From contig CAKSNH010000010.1 of assembly GCA_934476075.1 (NCBI GenBank), positions 1-64,000 of the forward strand: a DNA stretch of 64,000 nucleotides. Reading direction: 5' to 3'. A model generated the notes under the pieces. It did no database searches. It saw only the letters and a list, made by a program, of their open reading frames with translations, and was not told the DNA's origin. Position numbers and translations under genes: made by a program. Shown here piece by piece: positions 39,184 through 50,379 of this stretch. Source of the DNA: an uncultured Clostridia bacterium (GTDB taxonomy: Bacteria; Bacillota; Clostridia; UBA1381). Positions within the stretch are counted from its first letter, which is position 1; every line of letters begins with the position of its first letter.

Positions 39184-40809
39184 CTATTCCATGCTCTCCA
39201 AATACTCCACAAACTTCTCCGCATATGTAGGGTCAAAACGAGTTCCGCTGTATCTCTTTATCTGATTTTTCGCCTGTTTCTCCGTCATATTATACCCATA
39301 CATCGGTTCTGCCATCGACTGCGTATAATAACATATAATTGCACCGATTCTTGCAGTTTCGTCTATCTCCTCACCCTTTTTGTGAAGAGGCAGCCCCTGT
39401 CCGTTCCACCATTCGTGGCTTTGATATATACTGTCCGCCACTCCCTGCGTTTTACCTGTCAATTTCGCCAGACAATAACTCTTATCTATGTGCTGACAGG
39501 CATTTTCCACATTATCCAATTCTTCGTATTCCCTTCTTGTCAGCGATACTATGCCAAAATCCGAAATTCTTGTAAATATTGCAAGTCTTTCAATATCGTC
39601 ATCGTCCATACCGAGAAATTTCCCGAACTCATTCGCAATCCTGATATTTTTCTCCACAACACTTTTATTAAAATACCCTTTTTTGTATATTGTGTTTTCC
39701 ACATCACCCAAAATATCCTGACTTTGCTTTATAAGTCCCTTATGCCGATACATCTTCTCTTCCGCAAAACTTATCGCCCCGTTTATCGACTGAGCCATAG
39801 CCACCTTTCTGCCATATCCCAATGATATAGACGGCTTTACATCAAGCTCTGTATGCTCCGCACATTTTCTCAGCACATTCTCGCAGTATTCCCTCACTTC
39901 ATCATCTGTCGCATTCGGCATAAGCACATTGAATTCATCGCCTCCGCATCTGCCGATAATATATCCTTCCTTAGCACAATCTTTCATAATTCCGCTAACC
40001 GTTTGCAAAAGCTTATCTCCCATGTTATGTCCGAACACATCATTTGCAAGTTTAAGATTATTCACATCTCCCATGACTACCCCGACCGGACTTATATTTT
40101 TCTCCTCCATGTCACTCAAAATACTATTGAAATAGTTTCTGCTGTACACACCCGTCAGCTCGTCATACTTGCTCATATTAATGAGTTTCTGGTGTTCACT
40201 TTTCAGGTCCTCTTCCAATTTTCTTCTGTAAGCTATTTCTTCCCTTTGAACATAATTTTTATATGCAATCTCACAAAGCTGCTTTACAATAAGATAAATA
40301 TGGTTTGCTATACTCTCAAACTTCTTCCTCGGCACAAAATTTACCTTGTTAATAGCCCTGCAATATTCATCGGGGTCTATATTAAGGTCCAACGCTTTTC
40401 TGCGTTTTTCCTCCTCGGTCATATTAATGCTTTCATCTCTTACCTGACCAATCAGCCAGTTTGCAATATGCTTATTGCCTATCACAAAGCTTACACCTGC
40501 ATCGAGCAGTCCCGCCGACAAACATTGCTGAATAATCGGTCCGTCATGGGGCTTACCCAGCGTAGCGTCGGAATTCATGCAGTTTTTAATACCGCTCTCA
40601 CTGTTACGCACTATTTTCTCACAAAACTCACAGAAATTGCTCGGTTTTGTTATCGGTTTTCCGGTAGGCGTTGTGATAATTGACGCAATATCAAGCGCCA
40701 CCGCTACATTATCCTGTATCTTCTGCATTTCTTCCACATTAAAGAAATCACTAAATTTACAGTTATCTATACTAATTTCCAAATTATAGTTTGTATACTC
40801 TGTGTCCAT
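39184..40809 (-). CDS. PocR-GGDEF protein with divergent HD-GYP-like C-terminus
   Basis: A 541-residue soluble signalling protein. The N-terminal PocR sensory domain (about 8-165) has a Cys cluster (CEFCEKIV, CMNSD). The GGDEF domain (about 215-365) has an intact RCGGDEF and should make cyclic-di-GMP. The C-terminal region (about 385-541) resembles HD-GYP output domains, but the metal-binding HD is replaced by ISDFG and the GYP motif by GQGLP, so phosphodiesterase activity is doubtful. It starts 62 bp after the giant hybrid gene, with AAGGAGGGAT before the ATG, probably in one operon. Confidence 0.88.
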   Translation of the reverse strand: MDTEYTNYNLEISIDNCKFSDFFNVEEMQKIQDNVAVALDIASIITTPTGKPITKPSNFCEFCEKIVRNSESGIKNCMNSDATLGKPHDGPIIQQCLSAGLLDAGVSFVIGNKHIANWLIGQVRDESINMTEEEKRRKALDLNIDPDEYCRAINKVNFVPRKKFESIANHIYLIVKQLCEIAYKNYVQREEIAYRRKLEEDLKSEHQKLINMSKYDELTGVYSRNYFNSILSDMEEKNISPVGVVMGDVNNLKLANDVFGHNMGDKLLQTVSGIMKDCAKEGYIIGRCGGDEFNVLMPNATDDEVREYCENVLRKCAEHTELDVKPSISLGYGRKVAMAQSINGAISFAEEKMYRHKGLIKQSQDILGDVENTIYKKGYFNKSVVEKNIRIANEFGKFLGMDDDDIERLAIFTRISDFGIVSLTRREYEELDNVENACQHIDKSYCLAKLTGKTQGVADSIYQSHEWWNGQGLPLHKKGEEIDETARIGAIICYYTQSMAEPMYGYNMTEKQAKNQIKRYSGTRFDPTYAEKFVEYLESME

Positions 40810-40871
40810 TCATATCCCTCCTTTAAATGCGGAATATACCCCTTTCCGCATATATCGAAAATGTCACAAAC

Positions 40872-43800
40872 TTATCCCAAATACTTATGAAGTATATTAT
40901 ACAGTGTATCATCATCAACCGGTTTCAAAATATAATCGTCCATACCCACTTCCTGTGAATACTTAATATTCTCCGGCAGTGCATCTGCCGACATCGCAAT
41001 AATCGGCAATGCTTTTACGTCATTTCTAGGCAGCTGACGAATTGCTTTTGTCGCCTCTGTGCCGTCCATAACCGGCATACGAATATCCATCAAGATTAAT
41101 TTATAGCTGTCAATCTTCGATTCTATTACCTTCTCCAAAGCCTCTCTGCCTGTCGACGCAGTGTCCACATAAAGATTTAACCCTTCCAATATAATCTTTG
41201 CAAATTCACGGCTCAGTGCATTATCGTCAACCAACAGTACCTTCTCGCCGTTAAAATTACTGTACTGTTTGGCTGCCGTCTGTTCCGTTTCAATCTTTTT
41301 ATGAACTACATCAAACGGTATCTGCACGCTTATCCTGATGTTCTCTCCGTTTACCTGTTGTATATCCATACTTCCGTCCAGCAAATGTACCAGATTATTA
41401 ACCGTGATAAGCTCTATACCGCCGCACTCTATAATTACATTCGTGTCGGACTCTTTTGTCAGTCTGAATACATTAAGCAGATTCTTTTCATTATCAATTT
41501 TATCCTTATTAATGACTGTAAACTCCAATGTTTTTTTCGCATAACTTTCTTCAACATTATCTATGCTCAAAACAATTTCCCCGTTTGCCCCCATATATTT
41601 TGCCAAATTGACAATCATATTTACAAGTATCTGTTTTACATGACCTTCATCACCGTATATATCGTTCGGCACATCTGCATATTCACAAATTTCCAGTTCA
41701 ATATTCTGTCTTCTCAGATATGTACTAATCATACCCTTCAAATCATTAAATACTCTCTGCACATCAAAATGCGTCTTTTTTACCGATATACGATTATTGT
41801 AGCAATCCACAATATCTATAATATTGTCCGTTGCCATAAGCATATATTCAACCACATTATCCATTCTGCTCAAATATTTAAGTGCTTCTTTATTCTCTGA
41901 CCCTTTCTCCTCGGCAAGAACACAAGCACCCTTTACTATGCTCATTGACGACCTTATGTCATGTGCCAGTTTCAAAAGGAATTCGTTTTTCATATTGTTA
42001 TTCTGTTTTAATGTGTCAATTTCCTTTTCTTTTTCCTCAATCTTGGTTTCTACCTCTTGGTAAACCTCCTCAACACTCTTTTCAAAAAGCGTTGCATATT
42101 TTCTCTCGTCATTCCACTCTATCTTCTTTAAGAACAATGCCGTCCAGCGTGACGCACCATTTTCATCTTTAAGGCGGAATACATCGCCAATCTCGTCGGT
42201 ATCTCCTGAGAACAATTTATTAATCGTATCATAGCTTGCTATATTTCTGCACTTTTTAATATCATTCTCATTTGCCATTCGGCTAAGCAGTCTGTTCTGC
42301 ATTTCTTCAAAACTGCTGTCATTATAAAGCAGCGTCTTGTTAAGACCGCCGTCACTCATATCCACACTGTATATATTATTCTTGATACAGTCGATTTCCC
42401 ATATATCCAAGCACATATTTCCGAAGTCTACGCCGTATCTCTTTAATAAGTTGGCATTTTCTTCTCTTTCACGCATATATGTGTCAATATCGACAATACT
42501 CACATAGCCCGTTTTAGTACCGTCTTTTTCATTTACGAACAGTTTAAGTCCCAAACGTACCCATATAGTCTTATCGTCAACATTTTTTCTTCTGTATTCA
42601 AGGCTGTCATTCTGCACATCTGCCGCAAACAGCCGCTCCACATTGTCTTTCGACAACATTTCTCTCAGTTTCGCTTTATGAGCTTCTTCCTCAGCTCTTG
42701 CCACAATTCTGTTTACAAACGTGTCATAATCTATCAGCCTGTCAGTAATACTGTCCACACCCTTGTAACGTTCCACGGTATAATCATCATAATTGATTTT
42801 ATACGCCACAATCAAATCCGAGTTTATAATATTATGATATGACATATCATAAATAATTTCGTCACTCGGGTCAAAAACAGGACGTCCGCTGAATATACAG
42901 CATATATGTCCGCTGAAAGGATTTTCGTACATTTCCACATCAAACTGCGTATTGATATAGTGGTTTTGTATGTTCTTCCCGACCGACTTATATGATAATA
43001 CGGTGTTTCCTTTTCCAAACTCATTAAGCAAATATCTTCTTCTGCTAAGCTGTGCAAACTGTTCTTTGCTTTCCGGATGCAGGAACTGTTTTATAAAGTT
43101 CATAAGCAAACCGTACTCATTCGGACAGTCCTTATCGTTCAAAATGCTGTCGCACACAACCGTTTTGTCCAGAACCTTATTATCTGTCAAATCAATATTG
43201 AATATGAATTTACATTCATCTTGCAGCAAACTTATGCACTTTTTCTGCACATCATATTGCAGTTCCGACTCTTTAATTTCCGTTCTGTCAAGGCATATAC
43301 CGCATATTGCCGCAGCATTATCCTCAAACAAGTCTGTATTGAATGATTTTATCAATATTTTTTGATATACCGAATTTCCCGACTTTGTTTTAATACGAAC
43401 TTCGGTTTCAAAAAGGTCGCTCCTGTTTTGTACTGCCTTGTCAACCACATCTAAAAATCCGTCTATATCATCTTTGTGTATCAGCTGCAAGAAATCATTG
43501 TTCAAAACTGTTTTAAACTCTTGCTTTTCATAACCGTAAATTTCATAGAAATTCTTGTCTGCATAATGTATATTAAATCCGTTATCTCTGTGTGCTATAA
43601 ACACACCGTTCGGAGCAATATCCATAATTGCCGAAAGCAGTTTATTCTCTCTGCGATACTCGTCAGACATAACCTTTTCCATATGTATGTTCTTAAAATA
43701 AACAACAATATTGTCGTTGCCGCCGTCCGGCATAAATTCGCCGTACGCACGATACCACATTTTTTCCGTACCGTCAAGATTTGCGATAATCTCTATGCTG

Positions 43801-46800
43801 TCCGGCTCTTTTTTGGAAATAAGTTTCTTAATCCATAGTGCAAAATCATGCTGATACACTTTATCTATCAAAGGCAGATGGTCTACATTCTTCATGAAAT
43901 TATTTACATTATGTCTTAACCCCGCAATATTAAATATCATCTCGTCGGTATCAATATTGTACTCCATGTAAATAATATCTGTATTTTTAAGCACAAGCTT
44001 ATTAATATTTTCCGACTGCTTTGCATATTTCAAAACATTCCTTGTTTTTTCCACGGAAATATAAGCGAATTTGTGTCCTTCCTTGTCATTTGCCACCGTT
44101 ATTGCAAATCTGACATTTATTCTTGTGTTGTCGGGACGCAAAAAATCAGTAATCAATTCCAGCGGTTCTGAGCCTTCATCGTTTTTCTTTAAGAACCATT
44201 TTACATACTGCATATCTTTTGTATGAATAAATGTCAATATGCTGAATTCCTTATTTTTATCGTATTCTTCTCGTGAAATGCCCATAAATTCAAGAACCTT
44301 ATCCGAGATAAATTCCGTGCGAAGTTTGTCATGGTCAAGCACTTCATATATAGCAACTCCGTTTTGGATATTGTCCAAACTTCGGCACAAAAGCTCCGTT
44401 TTCTTTATCGCACCAAGTTCCTCATTCTTGCGTTTTGTTATATCAAACAATGACGCATATATAACGTCCCTGTCCTCATAACCCGTGCTGACTTTGCTCA
44501 TGTTAAATCTAATCCACATAAGTTTGCCGCCCGCACTGTATCTGCGAAGTTCTATCGTTTTCAATCTGCCGTTTTCCATATTTTCGACTGCATCAAATAT
44601 TTTAATGCGGTCAGGCTCATATATACGCTGTGCAAGATTTTTGCCGTAAAACTCGTCACTCCCGTCAGCCTCAAACATATCAAAGTATTTTTCGTTTGCA
44701 CGCACCAATTCTATTGATTTGCTGCTGCTGTTTATCTCATACACAGCCACTGCGTCAAACAGATTATCGAATATGATATTGCTTGTCGAGTTCGGGTCCC
44801 AAAGTTCAACAACATCCTTATCAACTTTCGTATCCTTTATATCGGAAGCCGAATATGATGATTTTTTCACCAGCATTTCAAACTCCAAAACAGGAACGGG
44901 ACGTGAATAATAAAATCCCTGTGCGTCATTACAGCCGATACTGCGTAGGAAATTAACCTGCGTATTGGTTTCAACACCCTCGGCAATAACCGGCAGCGAC
45001 AGCCATTTCGCCATACGCACTACCGAATTCAGAATAATTCCGCCTCTGCCCTGCTCGGCATCGCCTCTTAAAAAGTTCATGTCGATTTTCAAAACGTCAA
45101 CCGGAACGTCTTTAAGCATATTAAGTGACGAATACCCCGCTCCGAAATCGTCCATCAGGATTATAAATCCGTAATCCTGCAATCGTTTCATAATAGGCAT
45201 AAGCTGGTTTAAATTTTCTGTATATGCACTTTCTGTAATTTCAAGCTCCAAATATCTCGGCGGAATATCGTATTTGTTCACCAAGCCGATAATTATGTCG
45301 CACAAATGCGGATTGTATAAATCTATTCTGGAAATATTTATCGAAACAGGCAATACCGGCTTGCCCTCGTCCTTCCATCTTTTGAGTATCATACAGGTAT
45401 GTTCCCATATGTATTCATCAAGTTTCATAATGAAACCGTTGCGTTCAAATATAGGAATAAACACTCCCGGAGAAATCATACCCTTTGTCGGGTGCTGCCA
45501 GCGTACCAATGCTTCCGCACCCACTACCGTTTCATTGGTAAGATTGTATTTCGGCTGTAAATAAACCTCAAACTGTTCTTCTTCCAAAGCGGTATTCATT
45601 TCAGCGGTAACTTCATGCTCCTTAACCAAATCGGTACGAAGTTTATCGTTGTATACCGCATATCTGTTCATATAGTTGCCCTTAACGGTGCGGTGTGCCA
45701 AATTTGCTCTGTCACACATGGCACTTACTGTCATTCCGCTTTCACGGTCAACCTTGTAAATACCAAAACACGGCACTATTTCAAAATCAATAGGATAATC
45801 CTTTAATTTTTCGTTTATAGCGTTCATTATATCCTCAACCGAATTATCCTTGTCCTCAATACACATTGCAAAAATATCGGCGTCAAATCTGCCGAATGTG
45901 CCGTCGGTATCAATCAATGTGTACAGCATATGACTGATGTATCTAAGCAGTTTATCGCCCTCAGCCGTACCGAATAGGTCGTTGATGATTTTAAATCGTG
46001 CGATGTCCCAGTGTATAATAACATAGTTTTTGTCGGGGTTTTCATGAATTAGATTTGCTGTTTCAGTATAGAAGGTGTGTCGGTTGTAGATGCCTGTAAG
46101 CTCGTCATATCTGGCTTGGTATCTAAGTTCGTCCATCGTATTTTTAATAGCGGTAATATCATTTAGCACACTGCTGATACGTCTTATTCCGTCCTTGTAT
46201 ATCAAGCGTCTGCCCGAATCCAATATCCACATCAATTCGCCGTTTTTCGCTCTTATACGGTATTCACAGCTGTACTCGTTGGACTCGTCAAGCCCACGGT
46301 TGTATTGTTCCAGCGCCTGTTCAACATCGGGAGGATATACCGCCCCGACCATATTGCCGCCCGAAAGTTCCAAAAATTCCGCACGGGTATATCCAAGCAT
46401 ACTAAGCAGATTTTTACCGATATAATAGAAAGTTCCCCTTTCATCTTCCTCGGTAATTTTTATTCCCGCATTAAGATTGCTTGTCATCAAGTCCATCATT
46501 GCGTTGCTTTGGTCAACCTCGTCCTGCAAGTCACGCTTATCGTTTCTCGGCTCTAACGTAACCACATATGCTTCCTCGCCGTCCCAAAGTCCCTTTTTAA
46601 TATTGGACTTATAATTCCTGAGCATATTGCAGTTTAGGTTGTATTCATCGCCTTTATTCACTTTGCAGTCTGTGCATTGATTTACGTTTCCCACCGACTG
46701 ATAGCAGCTGCAATCGGTATCATATGACGGAAAAAAGCGTTCAAACGCTCTGTTTGCATACAAAATATGATGTGTCTTTCTCGATATTACATACACACCC

Positions 46801-46850
46801 AAATTATCCGCATTTTCTATTAATTCTACAATATCCTTTAATTCCTTCAC
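40872..46850 (-). CDS. Giant PAS/GGDEF/EAL hybrid histidine kinase with receiver domain
   Basis: A 1992-residue protein joining cyclic-di-GMP and two-component modules. The N-terminal PAS has a cluster of cysteines (CSCYQS, CTDCK). The GGDEF (about 235-390) is degenerate, with RFDADIF at the signature. The EAL domain (about 420-675) is intact, with EALVRW, LEITES and DDFGAGYSSLN. Several PAS modules lie between 690 and 1560. A HisKA with HDIRSS is near 1630 and an ATPase domain near 1735-1850 lacks normal DxGxG and GTGLGL boxes. An intact receiver (VDDNA, LMDIRMP, LKPVD) is at 1870-1992. The start is GTG at 46850 with AGAGG upstream. It is soluble, with no transmembrane segment. Confidence 0.88.
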   Translation of the reverse strand: MKELKDIVELIENADNLGVYVISRKTHHILYANRAFERFFPSYDTDCSCYQSVGNVNQCTDCKVNKGDEYNLNCNMLRNYKSNIKKGLWDGEEAYVVTLEPRNDKRDLQDEVDQSNAMMDLMTSNLNAGIKITEEDERGTFYYIGKNLLSMLGYTRAEFLELSGGNMVGAVYPPDVEQALEQYNRGLDESNEYSCEYRIRAKNGELMWILDSGRRLIYKDGIRRISSVLNDITAIKNTMDELRYQARYDELTGIYNRHTFYTETANLIHENPDKNYVIIHWDIARFKIINDLFGTAEGDKLLRYISHMLYTLIDTDGTFGRFDADIFAMCIEDKDNSVEDIMNAINEKLKDYPIDFEIVPCFGIYKVDRESGMTVSAMCDRANLAHRTVKGNYMNRYAVYNDKLRTDLVKEHEVTAEMNTALEEEQFEVYLQPKYNLTNETVVGAEALVRWQHPTKGMISPGVFIPIFERNGFIMKLDEYIWEHTCMILKRWKDEGKPVLPVSINISRIDLYNPHLCDIIIGLVNKYDIPPRYLELEITESAYTENLNQLMPIMKRLQDYGFIILMDDFGAGYSSLNMLKDVPVDVLKIDMNFLRGDAEQGRGGIILNSVVRMAKWLSLPVIAEGVETNTQVNFLRSIGCNDAQGFYYSRPVPVLEFEMLVKKSSYSASDIKDTKVDKDVVELWDPNSTSNIIFDNLFDAVAVYEINSSSKSIELVRANEKYFDMFEADGSDEFYGKNLAQRIYEPDRIKIFDAVENMENGRLKTIELRRYSAGGKLMWIRFNMSKVSTGYEDRDVIYASLFDITKRKNEELGAIKKTELLCRSLDNIQNGVAIYEVLDHDKLRTEFISDKVLEFMGISREEYDKNKEFSILTFIHTKDMQYVKWFLKKNDEGSEPLELITDFLRPDNTRINVRFAITVANDKEGHKFAYISVEKTRNVLKYAKQSENINKLVLKNTDIIYMEYNIDTDEMIFNIAGLRHNVNNFMKNVDHLPLIDKVYQHDFALWIKKLISKKEPDSIEIIANLDGTEKMWYRAYGEFMPDGGNDNIVVYFKNIHMEKVMSDEYRRENKLLSAIMDIAPNGVFIAHRDNGFNIHYADKNFYEIYGYEKQEFKTVLNNDFLQLIHKDDIDGFLDVVDKAVQNRSDLFETEVRIKTKSGNSVYQKILIKSFNTDLFEDNAAAICGICLDRTEIKESELQYDVQKKCISLLQDECKFIFNIDLTDNKVLDKTVVCDSILNDKDCPNEYGLLMNFIKQFLHPESKEQFAQLSRRRYLLNEFGKGNTVLSYKSVGKNIQNHYINTQFDVEMYENPFSGHICCIFSGRPVFDPSDEIIYDMSYHNIINSDLIVAYKINYDDYTVERYKGVDSITDRLIDYDTFVNRIVARAEEEAHKAKLREMLSKDNVERLFAADVQNDSLEYRRKNVDDKTIWVRLGLKLFVNEKDGTKTGYVSIVDIDTYMREREENANLLKRYGVDFGNMCLDIWEIDCIKNNIYSVDMSDGGLNKTLLYNDSSFEEMQNRLLSRMANENDIKKCRNIASYDTINKLFSGDTDEIGDVFRLKDENGASRWTALFLKKIEWNDERKYATLFEKSVEEVYQEVETKIEEKEKEIDTLKQNNNMKNEFLLKLAHDIRSSMSIVKGACVLAEEKGSENKEALKYLSRMDNVVEYMLMATDNIIDIVDCYNNRISVKKTHFDVQRVFNDLKGMISTYLRRQNIELEICEYADVPNDIYGDEGHVKQILVNMIVNLAKYMGANGEIVLSIDNVEESYAKKTLEFTVINKDKIDNEKNLLNVFRLTKESDTNVIIECGGIELITVNNLVHLLDGSMDIQQVNGENIRISVQIPFDVVHKKIETEQTAAKQYSNFNGEKVLLVDDNALSREFAKIILEGLNLYVDTASTGREALEKVIESKIDSYKLILMDIRMPVMDGTEATKAIRQLPRNDVKALPIIAMSADALPENIKYSQEVGMDDYILKPVDDDTLYNILHKYLG

Positions 46851-47120
46851 TTCATAACACCTCTCTAAATAATCTTCAAACGAAACTCTCCCCGACTGTT
46901 TCGCCCGGTTGCCTTTCCTATGATGCCTTTTAATATAATTATTTTTATTGTGTCATAATACTCGGTCAGAAATATTATTATTCAAATTATATAAATATAT
47001 ATTTTTATTTTACTACAATTTGCAACACATTGCAACAATTTATTCCAAGGTATGTGTTAAATACGCTGATAATTTATTAAATAATTAAATATATACAGAA
47101 AATTTAACATTAAAATTCCA
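46851..47120. other. Intergenic region upstream of the giant hybrid gene
   Basis: AT-rich leader of the hybrid kinase gene on the left and 3' flank of carB on the right. A TTGAAT and TATTAT pair with a 19-bp spacer near 46955-46990 (minus) is only a weak promoter candidate. No gene seen. Confidence 0.4.
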
Positions 47121-47155
47121 AAAAACCGTATTGCACTTTCTGCAATACGGTTTTT
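47121..47155 (-). terminator. carAB terminator
   Basis: Perfect arms AAAAACCGTATTGCA (47121-47135) and TGCAATACGGTTTTT (47141-47155), just after the carB stop codon. Confidence 0.92.
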
Positions 47156-47165
47156 AATCTGCATA

Positions 47166-50100
47166 TTAAACTACATCATTAACGGCTATAACGTCAACCT
47201 TGTCCGGAGTATATCCGGCTTCCATAACTTCAACCATCGCACGGACAGTATCAAGAGATGTCATAAGCGATACGGTACATTCAGCCGCAGTACGTCTGAT
47301 TTTGAAACCGTCGCTGTGCACATCATTACCCTTTTTCGGAATATCGACAATCAAGTCAACAATACCGCTTCTGATAATGTCAAGCACATTCGGCACACCG
47401 TCGGAAATCTTCTTTGCAACCTGTACTTCAATACCGTTTTCTTTAAGCATCTTTGCCGTACCCGCTGTCGATATAAACTTACAGCCGATAGCAGCCATAC
47501 GTTTAGCAAGAGGAAGGAAGTTTTCCTTATCCCTGTCACGGATTGTCGCAAGCACCGTACTTCCGCTCTTAGGAATAGTAGTACCCGCACCGACAAAACC
47601 TTTGTACATAGCCTCTGTAAAGTTCCTGCCTACACCCAAAACTTCACCTGTCGAACGCATTTCAGGGCCAAGGCTTACTTCAACCTGAGGCAATTTCTCC
47701 GTCGAGAATACCGGCACTTTGATAGCAACCGAGTTTGTAGCCTTTGCAATACCTGTTTCATAACCCATGTCTTTCAGCGTTTCGCCAAGCATAATTCTTG
47801 TCGCAATATCAATAACCGGCACATTTGTAACCTTTGTGATATACGGCACTGTACGGCTTGAACGTGGGTTTACTTCGATGATATACAATTCATCTTTATA
47901 TTCGATAAACTGAATGTTAATCATACCTATAACTTTAAGTGCGATTGCCATTCTGTAAGTTACGTCTTTAATCTTTTCCACAATGTGGTCAGGGATATTC
48001 TGCGGAGGATAGATAGATACACTGTCACCCGAGTGAATACCGGCTCTCTCCAAATGCTCCATGATACCCGGAATTAATACGTCCGTACCGTCACATATAG
48101 CGTCAACCTCAATTTCACGTCCGCCCAAATATCTGTCGATAAGAACAGGGTTCTTGTGGTCTTTCTTAAATGCGTTGATAAGGTAATCCGACAATTCCTC
48201 CTCATTGTGAGTAATTTCCATACCCTGTCCGCCAAGAACGTATGAAGGTCTTACCAACAGAGGATATTCAAGCTTGTTCGCCTCTGCGATACCTTCTTCC
48301 AAATTCCAAACCGCTTTACCCTTAGGACGCTTGATGTTAAGCTGTTCCAAAAGCTCATCGAATTTTTCTCTGTCCTCAGCCTCGTCAATTTGTTTCGGCT
48401 TTGTACCGTAGATAGGCACATTCATTTCGTCAAGGAAGTTGGCAAGCTTGATAGCTGTCTGACCGCCGAACTGCAATATAACGCCGTCCGGATTTTCCTT
48501 TTCGATAATATTGTAAACATCTTCTTCGGTAAGCGGTTCAAAGTACAGTTTATCCGATGTATCAAAGTCTGTACTTACAGTTTCGGGGTTGTTGTTTACG
48601 ATAATTGTTTCGATACCGGCTTTTTTAAGCGACAATACACTCTGCACACTGCAATAGTCAAATTCGATACCCTGACCGATTCTGATAGGGCCCGAACCGA
48701 TAACCAATACTTTCTTGTTGTTTGTTACCTTAACTTCATCGTCCTCGTCGTATGTCGAGTAGTAGTAAGGAGATACCGCCTCAAATTCGCCCGCACAAGT
48801 ATCAACCATCTTATATACAGGCAAGATGCCCAATTTCTTTCTCAAATTCAAAATCTCAGGTGCTTCACAGCCAAGAATATCAGCCATACCCTTGTCGCTG
48901 AATCCCATAACCTTGTATTTTTTCATTGTTGCATAGTCCATATCGGCAAGAGTCAGCTTTTTAAGAGCCTCCTCCGCATCTACGATATTCTTAATCTTCT
49001 TAACGAAGAACGGGTCCATACCTGTAATTTCGCAGATTTTCTCCATACGGTAGTTGCGGCGGATAAGTTCTGCAAGGTCGAACAATCTTTCATCATCAGG
49101 CACTTGCACTCTGCTCTTTAACTCTTTCATTGTACGTTTCTTTGACGATTCACGTTCCAATGTGTACTGCTTGATTTCAAGCGAACGGATACCTTTTAGC
49201 AGTGACGATTCAAACGTACTGCCGATAGCCATTATTTCACCCGTTGCCATCATTTTTGTACCAAGATTACGCTTAGCACCGAAGAATTTATCGAACGGCC
49301 ATTTCGGTATCTTTGTTACAACATAGTCGATTGCCGGTTCAAAGCAAGCGTATGTCTGACCTGTAACGGCGTTCTTGATTTCGTCAAGATTGTAACCAAG
49401 GGCAATCTTTGCGGCAATCTTTGCGATAGGATAGCCTGTTGCCTTTGACGCAAGAGCAGATGAACGGCTCACACGAGGGTTAATCTCGATAACCGCATAG
49501 TTAAAGCTTTCAGGGTCAAGTGCAAACTGTACGTTACAGCCGCCCTTGATTTCGATAGAATTGATAATGTCGATAGCTGCTTTTCTAAGCATCTGATATT
49601 CCTTATCGGCAAGAGTCAATGCCGGAGCGACAACGATACTGTCACCTGTGTGTACGCCGACAGGGTCAACGTTTTCCATGCTACATACCGTGATACAGTT
49701 GCCCGCACCGTCACGGATAACCTCGAACTCGATTTCTTTCCAGCCCTTGATACTCTTTTCAAGAAGTACCTGACCTACACGGCTCAGATGCAGACCCTGT
49801 GCCAAGATTTCGGAAAGCTGTTCCTCGTCCTCTGCGATACCGCCGCCCGTTCCGCCAAGCGTATAAGCCGGACGAACGATAACAGGGTAGCCGATTTTCT
49901 TTGCGAATGCAAGACCCGATTCCAAATCGGTTACGATTTCACTCGGTGCGATAGGCTGATTTGTTCTTTCCATAAGCTGTTTAAAGCTATCTCTGTCCTC
50001 GCCCTCTTTGATAGACTCAATGCTTGTGCCGATAACACGCATATCATACTTTTCCAATATACCCGAATCGTAAAGTTCGCAGGCAAGGTTAAGACCTGTC

Positions 50101-50378
50101 TGACCGCCCATACCGGCGATAACGCTGTCCGGACGTTCCTTTGCGATGATTTTTTCCAAAGTTTCAATGGTAAGCGGTTCGATGTACGTTCTTGTCGCCA
50201 TACCTCTGTCGGTCATAATTGTAGCGGGGTTTGAATTTACCAAAATAACTTCGATACCCTCTTCTTTGATTGCCTGACAAGCCTGTGAACCCGAATAGTC
50301 AAATTCGGCAGCCTGTCCGATTACGATAGGGCCTGAACCGATTACAAGCACTTTTTTAATTGATTTATCTAATGGCAT
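47166..50378 (-). CDS. carB: Carbamoyl-phosphate synthase large subunit
   Basis: Makes carbamoyl phosphate from bicarbonate, ammonia and two ATP for pyrimidine and arginine synthesis. The 1070 residues form two homologous ATP-grasp halves. The N-terminus is [22 protein letters not shown] and the second half begins with [20 protein letters not shown] near residue 560. The C-terminal MGS-like regulatory domain (about 935-1070) binds UMP or ornithine in homologues. It follows carA after 1 bp, so the two are translationally linked. Confidence 0.97.
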   Translation of the reverse strand: MPLDKSIKKVLVIGSGPIVIGQAAEFDYSGSQACQAIKEEGIEVILVNSNPATIMTDRGMATRTYIEPLTIETLEKIIAKERPDSVIAGMGGQTGLNLACELYDSGILEKYDMRVIGTSIESIKEGEDRDSFKQLMERTNQPIAPSEIVTDLESGLAFAKKIGYPVIVRPAYTLGGTGGGIAEDEEQLSEILAQGLHLSRVGQVLLEKSIKGWKEIEFEVIRDGAGNCITVCSMENVDPVGVHTGDSIVVAPALTLADKEYQMLRKAAIDIINSIEIKGGCNVQFALDPESFNYAVIEINPRVSRSSALASKATGYPIAKIAAKIALGYNLDEIKNAVTGQTYACFEPAIDYVVTKIPKWPFDKFFGAKRNLGTKMMATGEIMAIGSTFESSLLKGIRSLEIKQYTLERESSKKRTMKELKSRVQVPDDERLFDLAELIRRNYRMEKICEITGMDPFFVKKIKNIVDAEEALKKLTLADMDYATMKKYKVMGFSDKGMADILGCEAPEILNLRKKLGILPVYKMVDTCAGEFEAVSPYYYSTYDEDDEVKVTNNKKVLVIGSGPIRIGQGIEFDYCSVQSVLSLKKAGIETIIVNNNPETVSTDFDTSDKLYFEPLTEEDVYNIIEKENPDGVILQFGGQTAIKLANFLDEMNVPIYGTKPKQIDEAEDREKFDELLEQLNIKRPKGKAVWNLEEGIAEANKLEYPLLVRPSYVLGGQGMEITHNEEELSDYLINAFKKDHKNPVLIDRYLGGREIEVDAICDGTDVLIPGIMEHLERAGIHSGDSVSIYPPQNIPDHIVEKIKDVTYRMAIALKVIGMINIQFIEYKDELYIIEVNPRSSRTVPYITKVTNVPVIDIATRIMLGETLKDMGYETGIAKATNSVAIKVPVFSTEKLPQVEVSLGPEMRSTGEVLGVGRNFTEAMYKGFVGAGTTIPKSGSTVLATIRDRDKENFLPLAKRMAAIGCKFISTAGTAKMLKENGIEVQVAKKISDGVPNVLDIIRSGIVDLIVDIPKKGNDVHSDGFKIRRTAAECTVSLMTSLDTVRAMVEVMEAGYTPDKVDVIAVNDVV

Positions 50379-50379
50379 A

